DNA of 64,000 nucleotides from Lamellibrachia satsuma (GCA_033239005.1 BSQZ01000002.1:5601001-5665000); one strand, 5' to 3'. Positions 1 through 13,000 are shown, numbered from the stretch's first letter. Made by a program: numbers and translations. Notes: a model not told the origin generated them from the sequence alone.

Positions 1-393
1 GCCATTATCACGTCGTCCCAAGTGGTCTTGATACCTATGGGACAGATAGATATATCAACAAGTTCTCTAGCAGATGGAATCAGTTCAACGGATCCCTGTT
101 GTGCAAAACTATGTCCATTACGCAAAAATCTGCTGACATCATGTCATCAGAAATAGGAAAGATGTTCATATTTTGCAACCAAGGCCTCAAGTATTTGTAC
201 ATTTTAAATACATTGCTGCACATCATTAGTATAACTATTTAATTATAATAATTTAATATAACTAGTTAATTATAATGGCTATACAAATGTGGAGTTATAA
301 TATAGCAGGCAAGTTTTATTGTCCTCCTTATCAACAACTGGGGACAATGTAGTCACTCCTATGTCAACATGGGAACAATAAAATTATACTCAC
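1..393. other. Intron sequence of the FAM20-like gene; nothing else seen
   Basis: This lies after the exon-4 donor (GTGAGT at 393-388 on the minus strand). I see no further FAM20 exon; the next coding exon must lie left of the window. Confidence 0.5.
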
Positions 394-822
394 TCATGCC
401 TACGTGGTGTTGAGAAGGGCATATACTCGGGTGGGTAGGTATGGAGTTGAAGCCTGCGTGGCACCCAGTAGACAATGGACACTTCAACAATCCCGTCCGT
501 GTAGCATTTTGTGACAGGCTCCTTGCAGTATTGGCAATTGCCCAAAACGCATGTCTCTGGCCCTGCAGTCAACAGGAGTTAATCAAGTGTTAACTTATCA
601 CACCTTCTACACAAATCTGAGAGCTTTGTTCAAGTTACAAGGGACAGAATGTCGAACGTTATATTTGGCCAAAACAAAATTTCCGGAAATCAAAACTATA
701 TTCTAAGTAAGTCATAAAATCCCAATACAGTGCAAGCTATCATCAAAGGGAAATGTTCCATTTAGAGAGGTACACGCGTGCACGCCCACACGCAAACACG
801 CGCGCACATACATACCACACCA

Positions 823-882
<60 letters not shown>

Positions 883-2326
883 CACCTGTTTTAGTTATGA
901 TCTGTTTTGCGACTGCCGGTGAAGCAACTGGCAACACCTCATCTCGCAGATGGACTTTTCTGCCGGTCACGTAAGGTGTGTTACGGAATCCTAACAATCT
1001 GGAAGAATAGAATATGCTTTGTACAACATCGTGAAAAACAACACCATCATCGTATAACTGCCTGGAACACGCTCAAACAAACACACAACATTAATTGTAT
1101 TAATAGTTTACCAAAAGTACCTGTGCTTTCTAAAACATCGTAAACGACATATCTAATAACTGCCTGGAAAAGCCAAACACACAACAGCTGTATAGATTGT
1201 ATTAACAGTTTACCAAAAATACCTAAACTTTGGAAGAACTGTGCCTGACTGGGCAATATACCTTAAATTGATCTGTCTTAATTCGCAATTTTCTTAAATC
1301 TTCTATCTGTAATGAACGATGCCCAGTACCTCTATGACGAATGTTACTCACCGATGCAGATGGAAGGCAGCTATCTCGGACGTTGGCAATTCAAAGCCAT
1401 AGTTGCACAAACCGTCCTTCTTCATCACTCCTTTCTCCTCCCTAGCCAACAGCAAACCGCAAACTGTATTTCGTAGGGAGGGGTGTAGCAGGGGTCTCAA
1501 CCTCCCTTACGCCATCTACTTTTGGGACATACCTCCCACCATTTTTTTAAAGTCCACCTCGCACCACCCACCAGGCGGGGGGGTCTGGGGCCTGAGCCCC
1601 CAATATTTGTGTGTTTATGTGTTGGCCTCCCGATATGCTCGCAGAAACCAATCCCCCCATTTTATTATTCATATTTAACAACTTCCAACGCTTATGCATT
1701 CAAATACGTGTGATGTTGTTTCCAGAGCTTTGGCACTATTAAATGAAAATGCTGTATGCATTGTTTATGAGACAATGAGTGCACACGCACGAGTGTCTTA
1801 TTAGAGCGACTGGTGTATTGACAAGTCTAGATACGCACCACATCAGTTTCATCATAGCTTTCTGACCACCTTCCAGATGGACGACCCATTTCTCCGAGGT
1901 GCCGCTCTCGTATTTTTCCGCATCGAGCGACTCCACGCTGACGATCTGCGCTCGCATCAAGGCGTCCGTGACCATGTCGACGTCTTCCTTGCTATCGGCA
2001 AACAGTTCGTCCCGCGTTATTGCCTGTTCTGCCCACAGCCAAATCCGGTGATATTGCAACGTATTCGCCCGATCCCTCCCCGAGTCCGTGTACAACAAGT
2101 CCGACTTGTTCTGGGGGAAGCTCCGCATTACCTCTAAGTAAGAAACGATCTTAACAGGATTTCCTTGTTCTAGTTCTGCTTCGAGTTCGTACGTACTTAT
2201 GAATTCGTCAGGGTTGTGTGCGTGGGAAGACTGGTCGATGAACAGCAGATAGGTGCCGAGGGAGATGACGCACAGCAGCAGAAGGTTGGTGCGAGAATAC
2301 AGAATCCTCGTCCACGGCGGACCCAT
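394..2326 (-). CDS. FAM20-family secretory kinase (Fam20B-like), 5' half only
   Basis: Four coding exons, read right to left: 2326-1839, 1441-1352, 998-886 and 562-394. All have GT-AG borders and phases that join in frame (donors GTGCGT, GTGAGT, GTGTGT, GTGAGT). The ATG at 2326 gives a short basic N-terminus and a hydrophobic signal-anchor (NLLLLCVISLGTYLLFI), as expected of a type II Golgi protein. Joined exons show the family hallmarks: EGGQKAMMK with the ATP-binding Lys, SEIAAFHLHRLLGFR with the helix-C Glu, and the Cys-rich stretch CVLGNCQYCKE followed by a spaced Cys. FAM20 proteins phosphorylate secreted proteins or, for FAM20B, the xylose of the proteoglycan linker. The order and the GGQK motif look closest to FAM20B, but the sequence is diverged. 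The catalytic Asp and the rest of the kinase lobe lie beyond the left edge. The reading frame after 1839 (to 1739) is intron read-through. Confidence 0.85.
820..885. repeat. (ACGC)n/(AC)n microsatellite at a splice donor
   Basis: About 50 bp of ACGC units run into about 15 bp of AC units. On the minus strand the GT repeat begins exactly at the donor of FAM20-like exon 3 (exon end 886), so the donor is itself the first repeat unit. The flank 753-820 is a degenerate extension. Confidence 0.9.
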
Positions 2327-2554
2327 CGTTGTAACGACAACGCCAGTTTAATCGTCTTCTCTTCTGCGAACGTATAATAAATATTTAATTAAGAAAATGT
2401 CTACAACTTATATATATATTTACAAGTTACGTAACGAATTAAGAAATGTGAACGGTCGAATCTATGTAGGTCCTTTACTTTTACTTTCTATTTCCACCTT
2501 GACATCCGTTCGTTAGTATAATTTACATGGTTTGCTTTACGCATTTTACTTTAT

Positions 2555-2605
<51 letters not shown>

Positions 2606-2705
2606 CAATGGCCGACATTTAATCGAGTGCGTTGCGGTACAGATTCATTATCCGGCAAACGCATTATCGGGCAAAAGCATCGTTCCGATTACACAAAGGA
2701 TCGTA
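2327..2705. repeat. FAM20-like upstream region with (TA)n at 2557-2602
   Basis: This region is 5' of the FAM20-like ATG and should hold its 5' UTR and promoter. It contains a pure AT dinucleotide run of about 45 bp. No promoter element could be assigned by eye. Confidence 0.5.
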
Positions 2706-3942
2706 GGGGAGACCGGTTCTAGTTGTGTACATGGGCAAGTTGTTTCAGAGTCGTTTTTTGAAAACATAGCACACATATGGAGATACCATTGACAGTAGTT
2801 CGTTGGAAGTCCACCAGCAGACACATTGTCAAAAAATCGGGAATTAAGAAGACGAAAATAACGAGGTGTGGACAAAAATGACTTTTTAACCACCTAAAAC
2901 TTTTTTGGATACGCCCACATAATACCATCTCAGGCAGCCACTTTTTATGTTTCGTGAATGAAACTTGAAACATGTCTACTATATAGTTATAAGGGGTTAT
3001 GCCAAATAGTTATTAAACCAAAAAACAGGATTTGTTATCGTCCACGTGCGTTCAACTAAAAAAAATGGTGTTTGGTGCAAGTTATTACAATTGTATTGGG
3101 GCAAGTTGTTACAACTGTTTGGGAGCTGCTCAGCCAGCAACATGTATGCTGACAATAACTGAAAGAATAAAACTTATTTAAATTTAATATGGTGCGTATC
3201 ACACGACGTGTGAACGTTTTATTTCACTTGTGCAGCCTAGTGTACTGGTTTATTAACCAGTATTGTTAATGTTAGCAACGTGAAAAAAATTAACAAGTAT
3301 CTCAGAAGGGCGGGTTACAATGGTTTAACTCTGGATAAGCCAATGACTTCCTTGTCTACTTGCCATCTGGGTGCTTTGTCTTGGATGGCAATCTTGTTAA
3401 ATTTGTATGGCAATAGCCCTATTTGAGCAATTAATAAATATTGCACGATTCATTGAAATGTAGATGTCTGTGCGCATGTGCGTGAGTACGAACGTGCGTG
3501 TATCATTCAATCAAGTAGAAATCGCATTACATATAATATATTTCCACTTACTATTTGATAATCCATTCAATAATTCATATTCCATTCACAATTTTTTATG
3601 CAAGAATCCGTGAAGCATGTGAAGCTGTGAACACACACACACTGTTATGCACACTGTGTATAAGATCTGTAAGTGTGTATAATGCAATTAATGTAATAAC
3701 AGTAACATGTACGAGTTACACTTGTATTGTGAACCACACGTTCTTTGCTGTAACAACGTGCCCTTACAGGGCTAGTTGTTACAGTCGACCCCGCCTAGGA
3801 AACTTCACACATCTACCTAACTACGATATGGAATATCAATGGTCTGGTATAGTTTATTAGCACGAACAATAAACTTGAATTATACGTTGACAGAAATAAG
3901 GCATCTAACATACTTTTCACACAAACTAGCCCCGGTCTCCCC
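2706..3942. mobile_element. TA-flanked nonautonomous DNA transposon, 1.24 kb
   Basis: The left end GGGGAGACCGG-TT-CTAGTT is the inverse of the right end (AACTAG-CC-CCGGTCTCCCC) with few mismatches, and both sides are bordered by TA (2704-2705 and 3943-3944). TA duplication points to the Tc1/mariner-pogo group. There is no transposase frame. The interior has repeated GGGGCAAGTTGTTACAAC-type motifs (about 3100-3120) and an inverted pair of the same motif at 3749-3783. Another copy of the right end lies at 49604. Confidence 0.75.
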
Positions 3943-4467
3943 TACCGCATTCCTGTCAAACAGACTTAATACTACGTGGCCATTTCCGGAGGCCACGGAA
4001 GAATCGCTGGCAAACCAGTCATGCGGAAAGGTCAATGCACGAACTATTGGTTTTTGCAGTACACAACTGAATGAAGTTCTAAACAAACAATTTATATAAA
4101 CATCCACACAATGCTACGTTTATAATATAAAGCATACTAACCAAATAACTAACCAACGTGCCTGTATTTCACCTGCGATACGGTTCACTGAACACAACGA
4201 CGTCAGTCGATAGTAGCATAAGCCGGGCCGCGTGTGCCTGCTCTGTTGTGTGTGTGTTTTTCCGGTATCTCACGTACCTGCCTCTCCAATAAGTACAATA
4301 GCAGCCTCTTCTGTAATTTGACAGAGTCCCTTTTCTAAAATTTATGTTTAATCTCAGCTCAGGGAGCTGTATTGTTGTTTCGTCGCCCTCTGCTGGACAG
4401 TGCGCAAACGAGCATTTCAAATCAGCGCCATCTAGCTGACAAAATATTGGTGTTTCTAGCACCACCT
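3943..4467. other. Intergenic, no gene recognised
   Basis: This is the spacer between the 1.2 kb TA-flanked element and the composite unit. Short open frames here have no recognisable motifs. Confidence 0.4.
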
Positions 4468-4924
4468 GGGCACGGACCACAGTCACTTTTCCCATAGACG
4501 ACCATTATAACGTTCTTGCGTCTACATTGAAAATTTATCCTACAATTTTTTTTTTTAATTCACAGAAAATGACAGACCCACTAAGACACTTGGTGTGCGA
4601 AATTCGTGAAAATGACATATCTCCTTTTTGCACAAATTGCTTCAAAGCATGAGGCCCGTGCATTTCTGCCATGAAATTCCCCGGTTTCCCAAATATGAGT
4701 ACATCCTGCCTAACAGCCACTGTGTCTTTACGCAACTGGTATACATACTGACAAATGGCATCATTTCAAAGCTTAGATGCTACTGTGCACAAAAACATCA
4801 CTTCCACTCACTCATGCACACAATTTCTGCTCTCACAAATAAACCCTATCTGCACAATGAATTTTTTTCCTTGGGACTCTTTATGGATGTAATGGCGGAT
4901 GGATTCTGACTGTGGTCCGTGCCC
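4468..4924. mobile_element. MITE-like element, copy 1
   Basis: It has perfect 18-bp terminal inverted repeats, beginning GGGCACGGACCACAGTCA and ending in the reverse complement. It is about 97% identical to the copy at 8550-9004, with roughly a dozen differences by eye. Open frames inside it are shared by both copies but show no domain. Confidence 0.85.
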
Positions 4925-5729
4925 TAATTAATTTCCGACATCTCACAAACTGTCACGAAAGTTATACCAAATCGAAGAAAAACCTTTATCTCGATAAATC
5001 ACAGAAGCAAATCCACATCGCAATGCTACACATTAATTGATATGTCACTGAGACATACCCCCCCGTATGTGAGGGGAAAAATTTCAAGTGGGCTGAATGA
5101 CATATATGCACTTTAGTCATAAAGCCCACACTGCTGGCTGTGCCGGAGATATAGGAAATCTTACAAGTGTTTCACAAAATGTGGGGTATTTTCATCAATA
5201 CAACACTAAAATTGTCAACTAATTTTTTATTAAGATATTTTTTTTTTAAATATGCACTGTTTTTGGGCAAAAAGCTAGCATTTCAGTGTATTTCACAACA
5301 TTGATAGGTAATATGGAGTGTTCAAAGTATAACGAATTATGGTATGTGTGAAAACAAGCTATATATCTGACAAGTTTTCATGTGAACATTTGGCATTTCT
5401 GACACGGATGACCCAATTTCAAGTCACTGAAGGTGCCAACTGCCTGTCAATGAGATAGAACAGGATGCTGCCTGTTTGGGGCTTTTGAGTGTCTCCTGTT
5501 GCATCTACAGTGACGAATAGCCTACTTATTGCTCAGATTTCAACTACACGAGATTGTAAATTCTATTCAGAACCTACAATGGGGTATTTGCTCAGCCAAT
5601 AGCTGTGCAGCATGACAGACAAGTGGTCTACCCCACTAAAATTCTGGCCATTGCTTAAATGTCAGTTGGACAGATTGCTCCCAGATCAGTCAGATAGTAA
5701 AAGTTTTTGACTCTGATACAGATATCAAC
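4925..5729. other. Internal left region of the composite element, no gene seen
   Basis: This is AT-rich sequence between MITE copy 1 and the transposase start. It presumably holds the transposase 5' leader. Confidence 0.4.
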
Positions 5730-7776
5730 ATGGAGAAGAAAAGTGAAGATGTGGAGAAGTTCCGAATAGCCAAAAATGTGAGGAGATGTGGCTTTCAGAA
5801 GGGGCACACTGTGCACACGTCCAAGAAAGACGTTGCAGACAATTCCACACCAAGCATGTGGATGCCGAGACTCACGCAAGCCGAATTCACAAGAGTCACC
5901 AAAGTTACACCAGGTGGACTCATCGAAGTCCCAGATGCTGAGGGCAAATCGGGTAGCGCCAAACTCATGAGACCGAAGAAACGTGTTGCTGATGACTTGA
6001 CAACCACATACCTGAAGAAAGATGACTCACAATCAGAAATGCATATTATGCATACAGACAAAACAACACAGATGTATAACAAGTGCATTGCAGAGCACGC
6101 GTCCCTTATTGACAGTCAATTGTGTGCTGTTCCTAGATTTACAGTGCATACAGAGGTCAAGGTTGGCCTCTGCTGGAAACAAAATCTCAGGTGTGTTAAT
6201 TGTGGATACACATCAAAAATGTTCAAGCTATACCATGAAGTACCAACTGAGAAGGCAGGGCAGAGATCTGCTGCTCCAAATGTCGGCCTTCAGGTGGGAC
6301 TGCAGGAATCTACCATAGGAATCGCTAAAGGGCGAGTGATGATGGTTAGCTTAGATGTACCACCACCGTGCCGAAGCAGCATGCAACGAACTGCAAAAAC
6401 ATTTGGCAATGCGACAGCAACTATGACTTTGGCAGACTTGGCGAAAAGGCGTGACCACATGAAGACAATTAATAAGCTACGAGGATTACCTGAAGATGAT
6501 CCAGTAAACATATCCATGGACAGCAGATATAGCTCAGCGAGAATCACTGGGTCTTATCATGCTGGGCAGAATGCATCACAAGCAATAGGGGTCGTAGTAG
6601 AACAACAAAGTGGCTGCCAGGATATTGTGGCTCTACACATACAGAATAAATTGTGCACCTTGGGGGCTTCACTTCGAAGGAGAGGATTTGATGTCACCTG
6701 TCCAGGGCATGATAACTGCACAGCAACATTGAGAGCAGATGAAAATCTATCTGAATTTGACATTGGCAAAGACATTGGAAAGCAATTTGGCTCACAGAAT
6801 GTGGCAGTGAGATATGTCATCACAGATGGGGACGCAAGGAGTGCTGAAGGAGTATGGGCTGGCAGGTCTGTTGCAGGAATGCCATGTGAACAAGTAGACC
6901 GACAAGCAGACACTACACAACTAGAACAAGCTTTATTTAGAAATGTCATAAAGGCTACATTCAGTGCGCGAATGTTTCCTGGGGTGACAGCAGCCACACG
7001 AAAAGAGCAGAGGAAAATGTTTGCTCTGGATGTGAAAGTCAGGTGCCAAAGAATACACAGTGACATGCACAGAATGTACAATGGTAATGTGACAAAGGTA
7101 GCATCACTGATGCCACGTGTCATTGATGGATTGCTATGGAGGTGACTGCAAGAAATGCAGGTACTCCTCCGTAGTCTGCTCAGGTGGGAAAGGAAACTGG
7201 TGGAAAAAATCAATGTACCTGCAAAAAGGTAATCTCCACTATCTCAACATGACCAGTGCAGACAGGATTACACTGGGAAGGATTCTGCAACTAAGATTAG
7301 GGAGAAATGCACTAGCATTAACAAAACTGTGTCTTAACACAAACCGAAATGAGGGCCTGAACAGAGGGTTGAGTGCTTCTCTACCAAAAAATGTGAACTT
7401 CAGTCGCAACGTCAAGGGACGTGCCTGTGCAGCCATTGACAGGCTGAATTATGGAGCGGGGGACTCTCTACTGTGGAAATTGGAGACAAGGAAAGCTCCG
7501 ATTAGTAAAGGAGGAAGAGTGGCCAAAGCTGTTAGACAGATGCAACTTGTAACAACACACAACAGGATATACAGATCTAAGAGTTCTGTGTGAAGACGGC
7601 TAAGGTACAACATGTGGAAACGCTTCAGACAAGCAACCAGTGACACGAAAAAGGATGCCCAAAAGAAACAGTACCGTAAGGGGCAGCTGGATGAAACGTT
7701 AAAACCAAAAAAAATGCACAGCTACAACTGCTGTGAAAAGAAAACGGAAGAAGCCAGTAACTCACTCTTCCAGTGA
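5730..7776 (+). pseudogene. Mutator-like (Mutator/Kolobok-type) transposase, frameshifted
   Basis: A 471-codon frame starts at ATG 5730. It shows RCVNCGYTSKMFKLYHE (a Cys pair), an Asp in NISMDSRYSS, a small Cys/His cluster (TCPGHDNC) and ITDGDARSAEGVW, which fit the D-D spacing of Mutator-like DDE transposases found widely in marine invertebrates. At about 7120-7145 the frame shifts. The +1 frame continues with CYGGDCKKCRYSSVVC and KGNWWKKSMYL and runs to a TGA at 7591. The same frame stays open beyond that stop to 7776 (WKRFRQATSDTKK, YRKGQ), so the TGA looks like a second lesion. One frameshift plus one nonsense codon make it probably inactive. The family label is from motif memory; Mutator versus Kolobok is not settled. 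Confidence 0.75.
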
Positions 7777-8549
7777 CCACCCTTACTTCCTGCGTGACAT
7801 ATCTACTGATGATCACACATACATTTGTCACATGTGACATGCCATATGTCCTCTTTGACGTTTCTTAATGATAAACTCTGTCACACGTTTGGCACCAGGA
7901 GGATTACATGCCACACACTCCCCCCCACATGGATGTGAGGGGAGTTCAAGACAGGATTACCCCATAGCCCTGCGACCACAACAAAGAATGGACACACAGA
8001 CAGACAGGCAAGCAGATGAGCATGCAAAAACACACAAACTGGTGAGTAATGATAAGACTGGCTTAATTAATTGATTGATTTGTCTCTCACCTGTTCAACT
8101 GCACAATTTCTAAATACACTGGGGATAATGACCGTAACCAAAACAATGCTGCTCTCTGGCACACTGTCTTCTATTGTTGTTTACAAACAGTGGCTCCAGT
8201 GTTATATGCTGTGGATTAACATACAAGCTGACATTGCAAATATGGCTACAACTTAGATGTTTAGGAATTTTTTTTAAATTATGATGTAGCATGTGCATTA
8301 ATCTATGTACAAGAACTGTCTTCCATTTCCCAGCATTACCACCAGAAGCGGGAAATTTCACACATGACACCATACTGCGTTAGCCTATATGATTTTTTAC
8401 AACATCCTGTCCATAACATGCAACTGCTATTGCTTGACAAGACAGTTTTACACTCGATTTTCCGCCTATACTTTCTCACAAAAATGTCATCCATGCTTGT
8501 TTTACCATGATGCATTACCTTGGTAACAAGCCAGTCTAAATTTCATATT
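7777..8549. other. Internal right region of the composite element
   Basis: No gene is seen. A small hairpin-like run (C-rich stretch, then ATGTGAGGGGAG) lies near 7919-7943, and a related C-rich run occurs near 5060. Confidence 0.4.
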
Positions 8550-9004
8550 GGGCACGGACCACAGTCACTTTTGCCATAGACGACCATTATAACGTTCTTG
8601 CGTCTACATTGAAAATTTATCCTACAATTTTTTTTTTATATTCACAGAAAATGACAGACCCACTAAGACACCTGGTGTGCAAAATTCGTGAAAATGACAT
8701 ACCTCCTTTTCGCACAAATTGCTTCAAAGCATGAGGCCCGTGCATTTCTGCCATGAAATTCCCCGGTTTCCCAAATGAGTACATCCTGCCCAACAGCCAC
8801 TGTGTCCTTACGCAACTGGTATACATACTGACAAATGGCATCATTTCAAAGCGTAGATGCTACTGTGCACAAAAACATCACTTCCACTCACTCATGCACA
8901 CAATTTCTGCTCTCACAAATAAACCCTATCTGCACAATGAATTTTTTTCCTTGGGACTCTTTATGTATGTAATGGCGGATTGATTCTGACTGTGGTCCGT
9001 GCCC
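8550..9004. mobile_element. MITE-like element, copy 2
   Basis: It has the same 18-bp terminal inverted repeats and the same orientation as copy 1. It differs by about ten substitutions, a 2-bp deletion near 8776 and a change in the T-run. Its left neighbour is ATATT and its right neighbour is ACCT. Confidence 0.85.
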
Positions 9005-10055
9005 ACCTGGTATAATTTCTGGTTAAACTTGGTTATTATATTAATTTTAAACTGGACATGATTTCGTGATAATAAACCCTGAAGCAAACAACCAAGTGAA
9101 GACACTTCCAACACTGTGCAAAATGATTTTAATTTCACGTGAAGATGTGCATAACACAGTATATAAGTTGTGACAGCATTACCACTAGTGTTAGTTTTGC
9201 CTACTGTAGCATAGGCGTACACATTTGGGAATATACAGATATTTGCATCAAAATGTTGAAACAAGATTTACTATCAAATATACTTTATACAAATACTTGC
9301 CAAATAAGAGCAGCATTTTGCTCTCTATTTGTGTAGTCATTCACATGTTCTAGACTCAAGCCACAATGACATCAACAGCCCTACATTGTACTGTCACTAC
9401 AATGTTGGTCAACCATCCCATGTGTAAAGCAGATACAAATATGAGTAACTGTGGCATAAAGCTTTCATGTACTCCAACAAAACAATTAGTAAGCACAATG
9501 TTATAAGAAAACGTTTATCTTTCAAATTCGAAAAATATGGCACAAGGTAAATCTTTCATCAGTAAATCATCAGCTAATCATTCAGCTGCAGTTGTAAACA
9601 CATGGACTACGTCAAAAACAACCACGCTCCGCATAAAAATTGCATTACAAAAATACTTGATTCTCGCACGTTCCACTTATAGGTTATATTAAAGTGACTG
9701 AAACAAGATTTGGTTTCCTCTGCTTCACTGATCTGCACATGATGTTATAACGACAACCACATTTCAGCAGGTGATAATCACACTGCATTGTTCTATGTAA
9801 ATAACTTGTGCTTGCACCTGTTTTGCATAACATTGCAGATGGAAGTGAAATATCACAAGCATGTGATGATGTATCCAACACAGACATAACTACAAAACAC
9901 AAACTGTAAAGAAACTGCAGTTTTTGTTAAAATGTCTGATTTACTTCTGGTTGAGTGAAACATACTGAGTTTTATGGGATGCAATGGAAGCAATACTGTT
10001 CTTTCAACACTATGTCTCAAAATGCTCGTGTCATGTTGAGTCTTTTCCGCTTCAA
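9005..10055. other. Downstream of the sulfotransferase gene; probable 3' UTR
   Basis: This follows the sulfotransferase stop (10058-10056, minus). I see no convincing AATAAA on the minus strand, only an ATTAAA-like hexamer near 9131-9126. No other gene is recognised. Confidence 0.4.
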
Positions 10056-13000
10056 CTATTTTTGTCCAACTGGCTGCGGCTCTTGCTTTGGTGCTTGCTT
10101 TTGATTTTTCTTGCCACCGAGCTCAAACTGGGGCTCAATACCAGAAGACGTCAGGTACATCTGACAAATCTTGTCAATATAGGCACTCTGTTCACTTGTT
10201 AGGTGCTCCGCCCACTTGCCGACTTTGCCTGCAGCAAACACGTTTAATATATTTGATGTGAAACCAGCCCATGCACAGTTTTAAGACAAGGCTGCCATAA
10301 GGTTGAATACAAGAATGAGGCTTCTGTGAAGTCACTCTGCGCTATATGCTTTTTTATATTAATAAGGTAACACATTCTGTAAATACAGATGTTTTGGTAC
10401 ATAAGCTTGCATGAACAGCATATTATTAATAGTGTTGTTTGTTTCTTTATTATTAATATTTGTTCTACAAACTTAAAAATACATATAACAACATAACGGT
10501 TTATGAATAGGTTCACATATAAAAGTAAACTCAGTGGTGATATCACATACATGATGCAAGCTTAAGTAAAATGTGCCAACAAACAAACAATACAAAGACA
10601 TTGAGGCTTTCACAATATACTGTCATGAACGAACATCTCCATCTTCGAATCTTGTTGAATTCATTTTCAGATAAAACGACAATAAATTGTACTAGTAATT
10701 TTTCTTTCTGTATTATAATGTGTTGTATTATTTATGTAGATGTGGATCAATCGACCCATCCATCAATCGATCGATCAATCAAGCATATTTATACAGTGCC
10801 ATTTCCAGCCTTATTTGCTTAAAGGTGCTTTCTAAGTTCATTAATTAATTTAAAAACAAGTCATAAATACTAAACATTCCATTCATTAAGATTTAAAACT
10901 ATCACTAAAATGTTGAAAACAATAAAACTCCAGCTCATTTAATCTGAAATGCATGAGTGAACAAGTATGTCTTTAGTTGTTTCTTGAAGGCATCAGCCTA
11001 GAAAGCCTGTCGAAGAACAAGTAGAATATTGTTACATAATGTGAGGGCAGCAACGGAGAAGGCTCTGTCCCTGGACACTTCAAGCCACAACTGGCTCTAT
11101 GATCCCTCATTGTGCATGGTTTTATAAGCCAGTGTCCACAGCTTAAACTGCACACGGTACTTGACAGGCAGCCAATGCAATGTACAAAGAACGGTGGTGA
11201 TATTATCCCACCAGGGGATACAGGGATGCGGGCGACAGTGTTCTGCGGCAGTGTTCTGCACACGTTGCAGTTAGGCCAGCTGGCATGCGGGATAGCTGTA
11301 CATAAGTCCATCAGGTAGTCCAGCTTCGAGGTGACAAGCACATGGGTGGCCATCTGGGCTGTACAGATTTATCCTGTTCTTCCCAATATTCCGCAGATGG
11401 TAGTAGGATGAACAACACACCATGTTTACATGTGCCTGCAGTCTGTAGCTTGAGTCGATCACTGCTCCAGTGTGTCTACACTGTACATGTATGAATGGGT
11501 GTGTTGTATCTCAATTATATTTTCTAGGAAATAACTTTGAATCAATTTAAATGTTTATGTATATAACATTATCTCCACTAGGTACATGTCAACGTTATGC
11601 ATAAATAATTCTATAAATTTCATGTATGAGTTTTTAAGTATCATAAAATGGTTGGTATGTAGAAATATATGTACATATGTATCTATGTATGTATACATGG
11701 ATATCTACAGATATCATAATAAATATATTATTTGTACAGGTGGTCTCACTATTATTATTGAAGAGTTTCTAGGGATCACCTAAGTACACAGTAGTAATTT
11801 AATAAAATAATGAACTTGAAATTACTTTTTTGTATCGTTACAACTGAATAAACATAATGTCATAAGATTATAATTAATAAATTCTTTGAAATGCAAGAAC
11901 AATTTGGACAAGTGGTGATGTTTCAAGAGCTTCACTCACCACTGCGTAGGAACTCCGACTCATCCGGCTGTCGGATGCCAAGTTTGTCCCACCAGGAGTA
12001 GTTCGATGCTGGGTTTTTCTTCATCTCGTCAAAGCTGCAGTATTTGGCTATTCTCGTCACTTGTTTTGTACTCAACTCCTTGCCAAGGAACGATGCAATT
12101 GCCTGTATCGTCTTGTTCGTATCCTGGGACAACAGTTTTTCAAGAAGTAAATATGTTTAATGTTAAAGGTGCAATGTCTAATTTTTCATAGCAAAAATGT
12201 TACTATAAAAATAATTATTTAATGGTGTTATACAATATAAACTATATCTATTCTGCTGTTTTAAATGCTGATGCGTCACAATTTTAAAATATAATTTTAT
12301 AACTTGTCATTCCGCATGCAATGTAAAAATGACATTCATGGTGAAACATTCAAATTAAACACATAACTGTCAAATTGTAATTATATAACAATTGTGGGCT
12401 GTCTAGATGTTAGAATAGATATAGTTTTTAGCATATAACATGATTTTACAAAAAAAACGATCACATTCTCAAAGCAGCTGTCAGATGTACACTTTAGTCA
12501 TGCACTGCATGCTGAAATAGAACATACTACAACTTTTACCGTCATGTGGGCATACAATGAAAAACATGCACGGTATTGGACATATTTATACAAATTACAA
12601 ATTTCCACCCAGGAAATGTTACGTTAAAATCTCTGCGACTAGCTGGAACATACTTATTTCTTATCAGTTATCACTGGATACATCTTGAGGTATGATTAAC
12701 ACTAGTTTTTGACAAATAAAAAATAAATTGAAATACTCGTTTTTGAAAAAAAAATTTTGCAATATTTATTTGAGAAATACTCCCCCCCAAAAAAAAACAG
12801 CACACACTACTCTGATCAGTTTTCAGGTGCTTCTAACTTAAAAAGTTTACAAGCTACATATCTGAAATGCAAAATTCAAGAATGATAGGACAATGGGTAT
12901 ACTGGGTGCACGAAAATGGAAAATAACATTTAAAACAATTTCTGAAAAGGATTTCAGTGGTTAGTATTTCATTGTTGTGTCACCGTACAATGTCCAAATT

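Larger units (their letters stand above)
4468..9004. mobile_element. Composite-like transposon: two TIR elements flanking a transposase
   Basis: The outer ends are the left end of one 457-bp TIR element and the right end of a second, directly oriented copy. The four bases just outside are ACCT on both sides (4464-4467 and 9005-9008), whereas neither copy alone has matching flanks. The 3.6 kb interior carries a decayed Mutator-like transposase gene. This suggests that the whole unit moved together, but a 4-bp match could be chance. Confidence 0.5.

Noticed and set aside
1739..1838. Continuation of FAM20-like exon 1 to position 1739
   Set aside because: The family alignment and phase demand the donor at 1838-1837; the extension has no FAM20 similarity.
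6557..7213. 218-codon minus-strand frame
   Set aside because: It is the antisense shadow of the transposase reading frame, whose motifs are on the plus strand.
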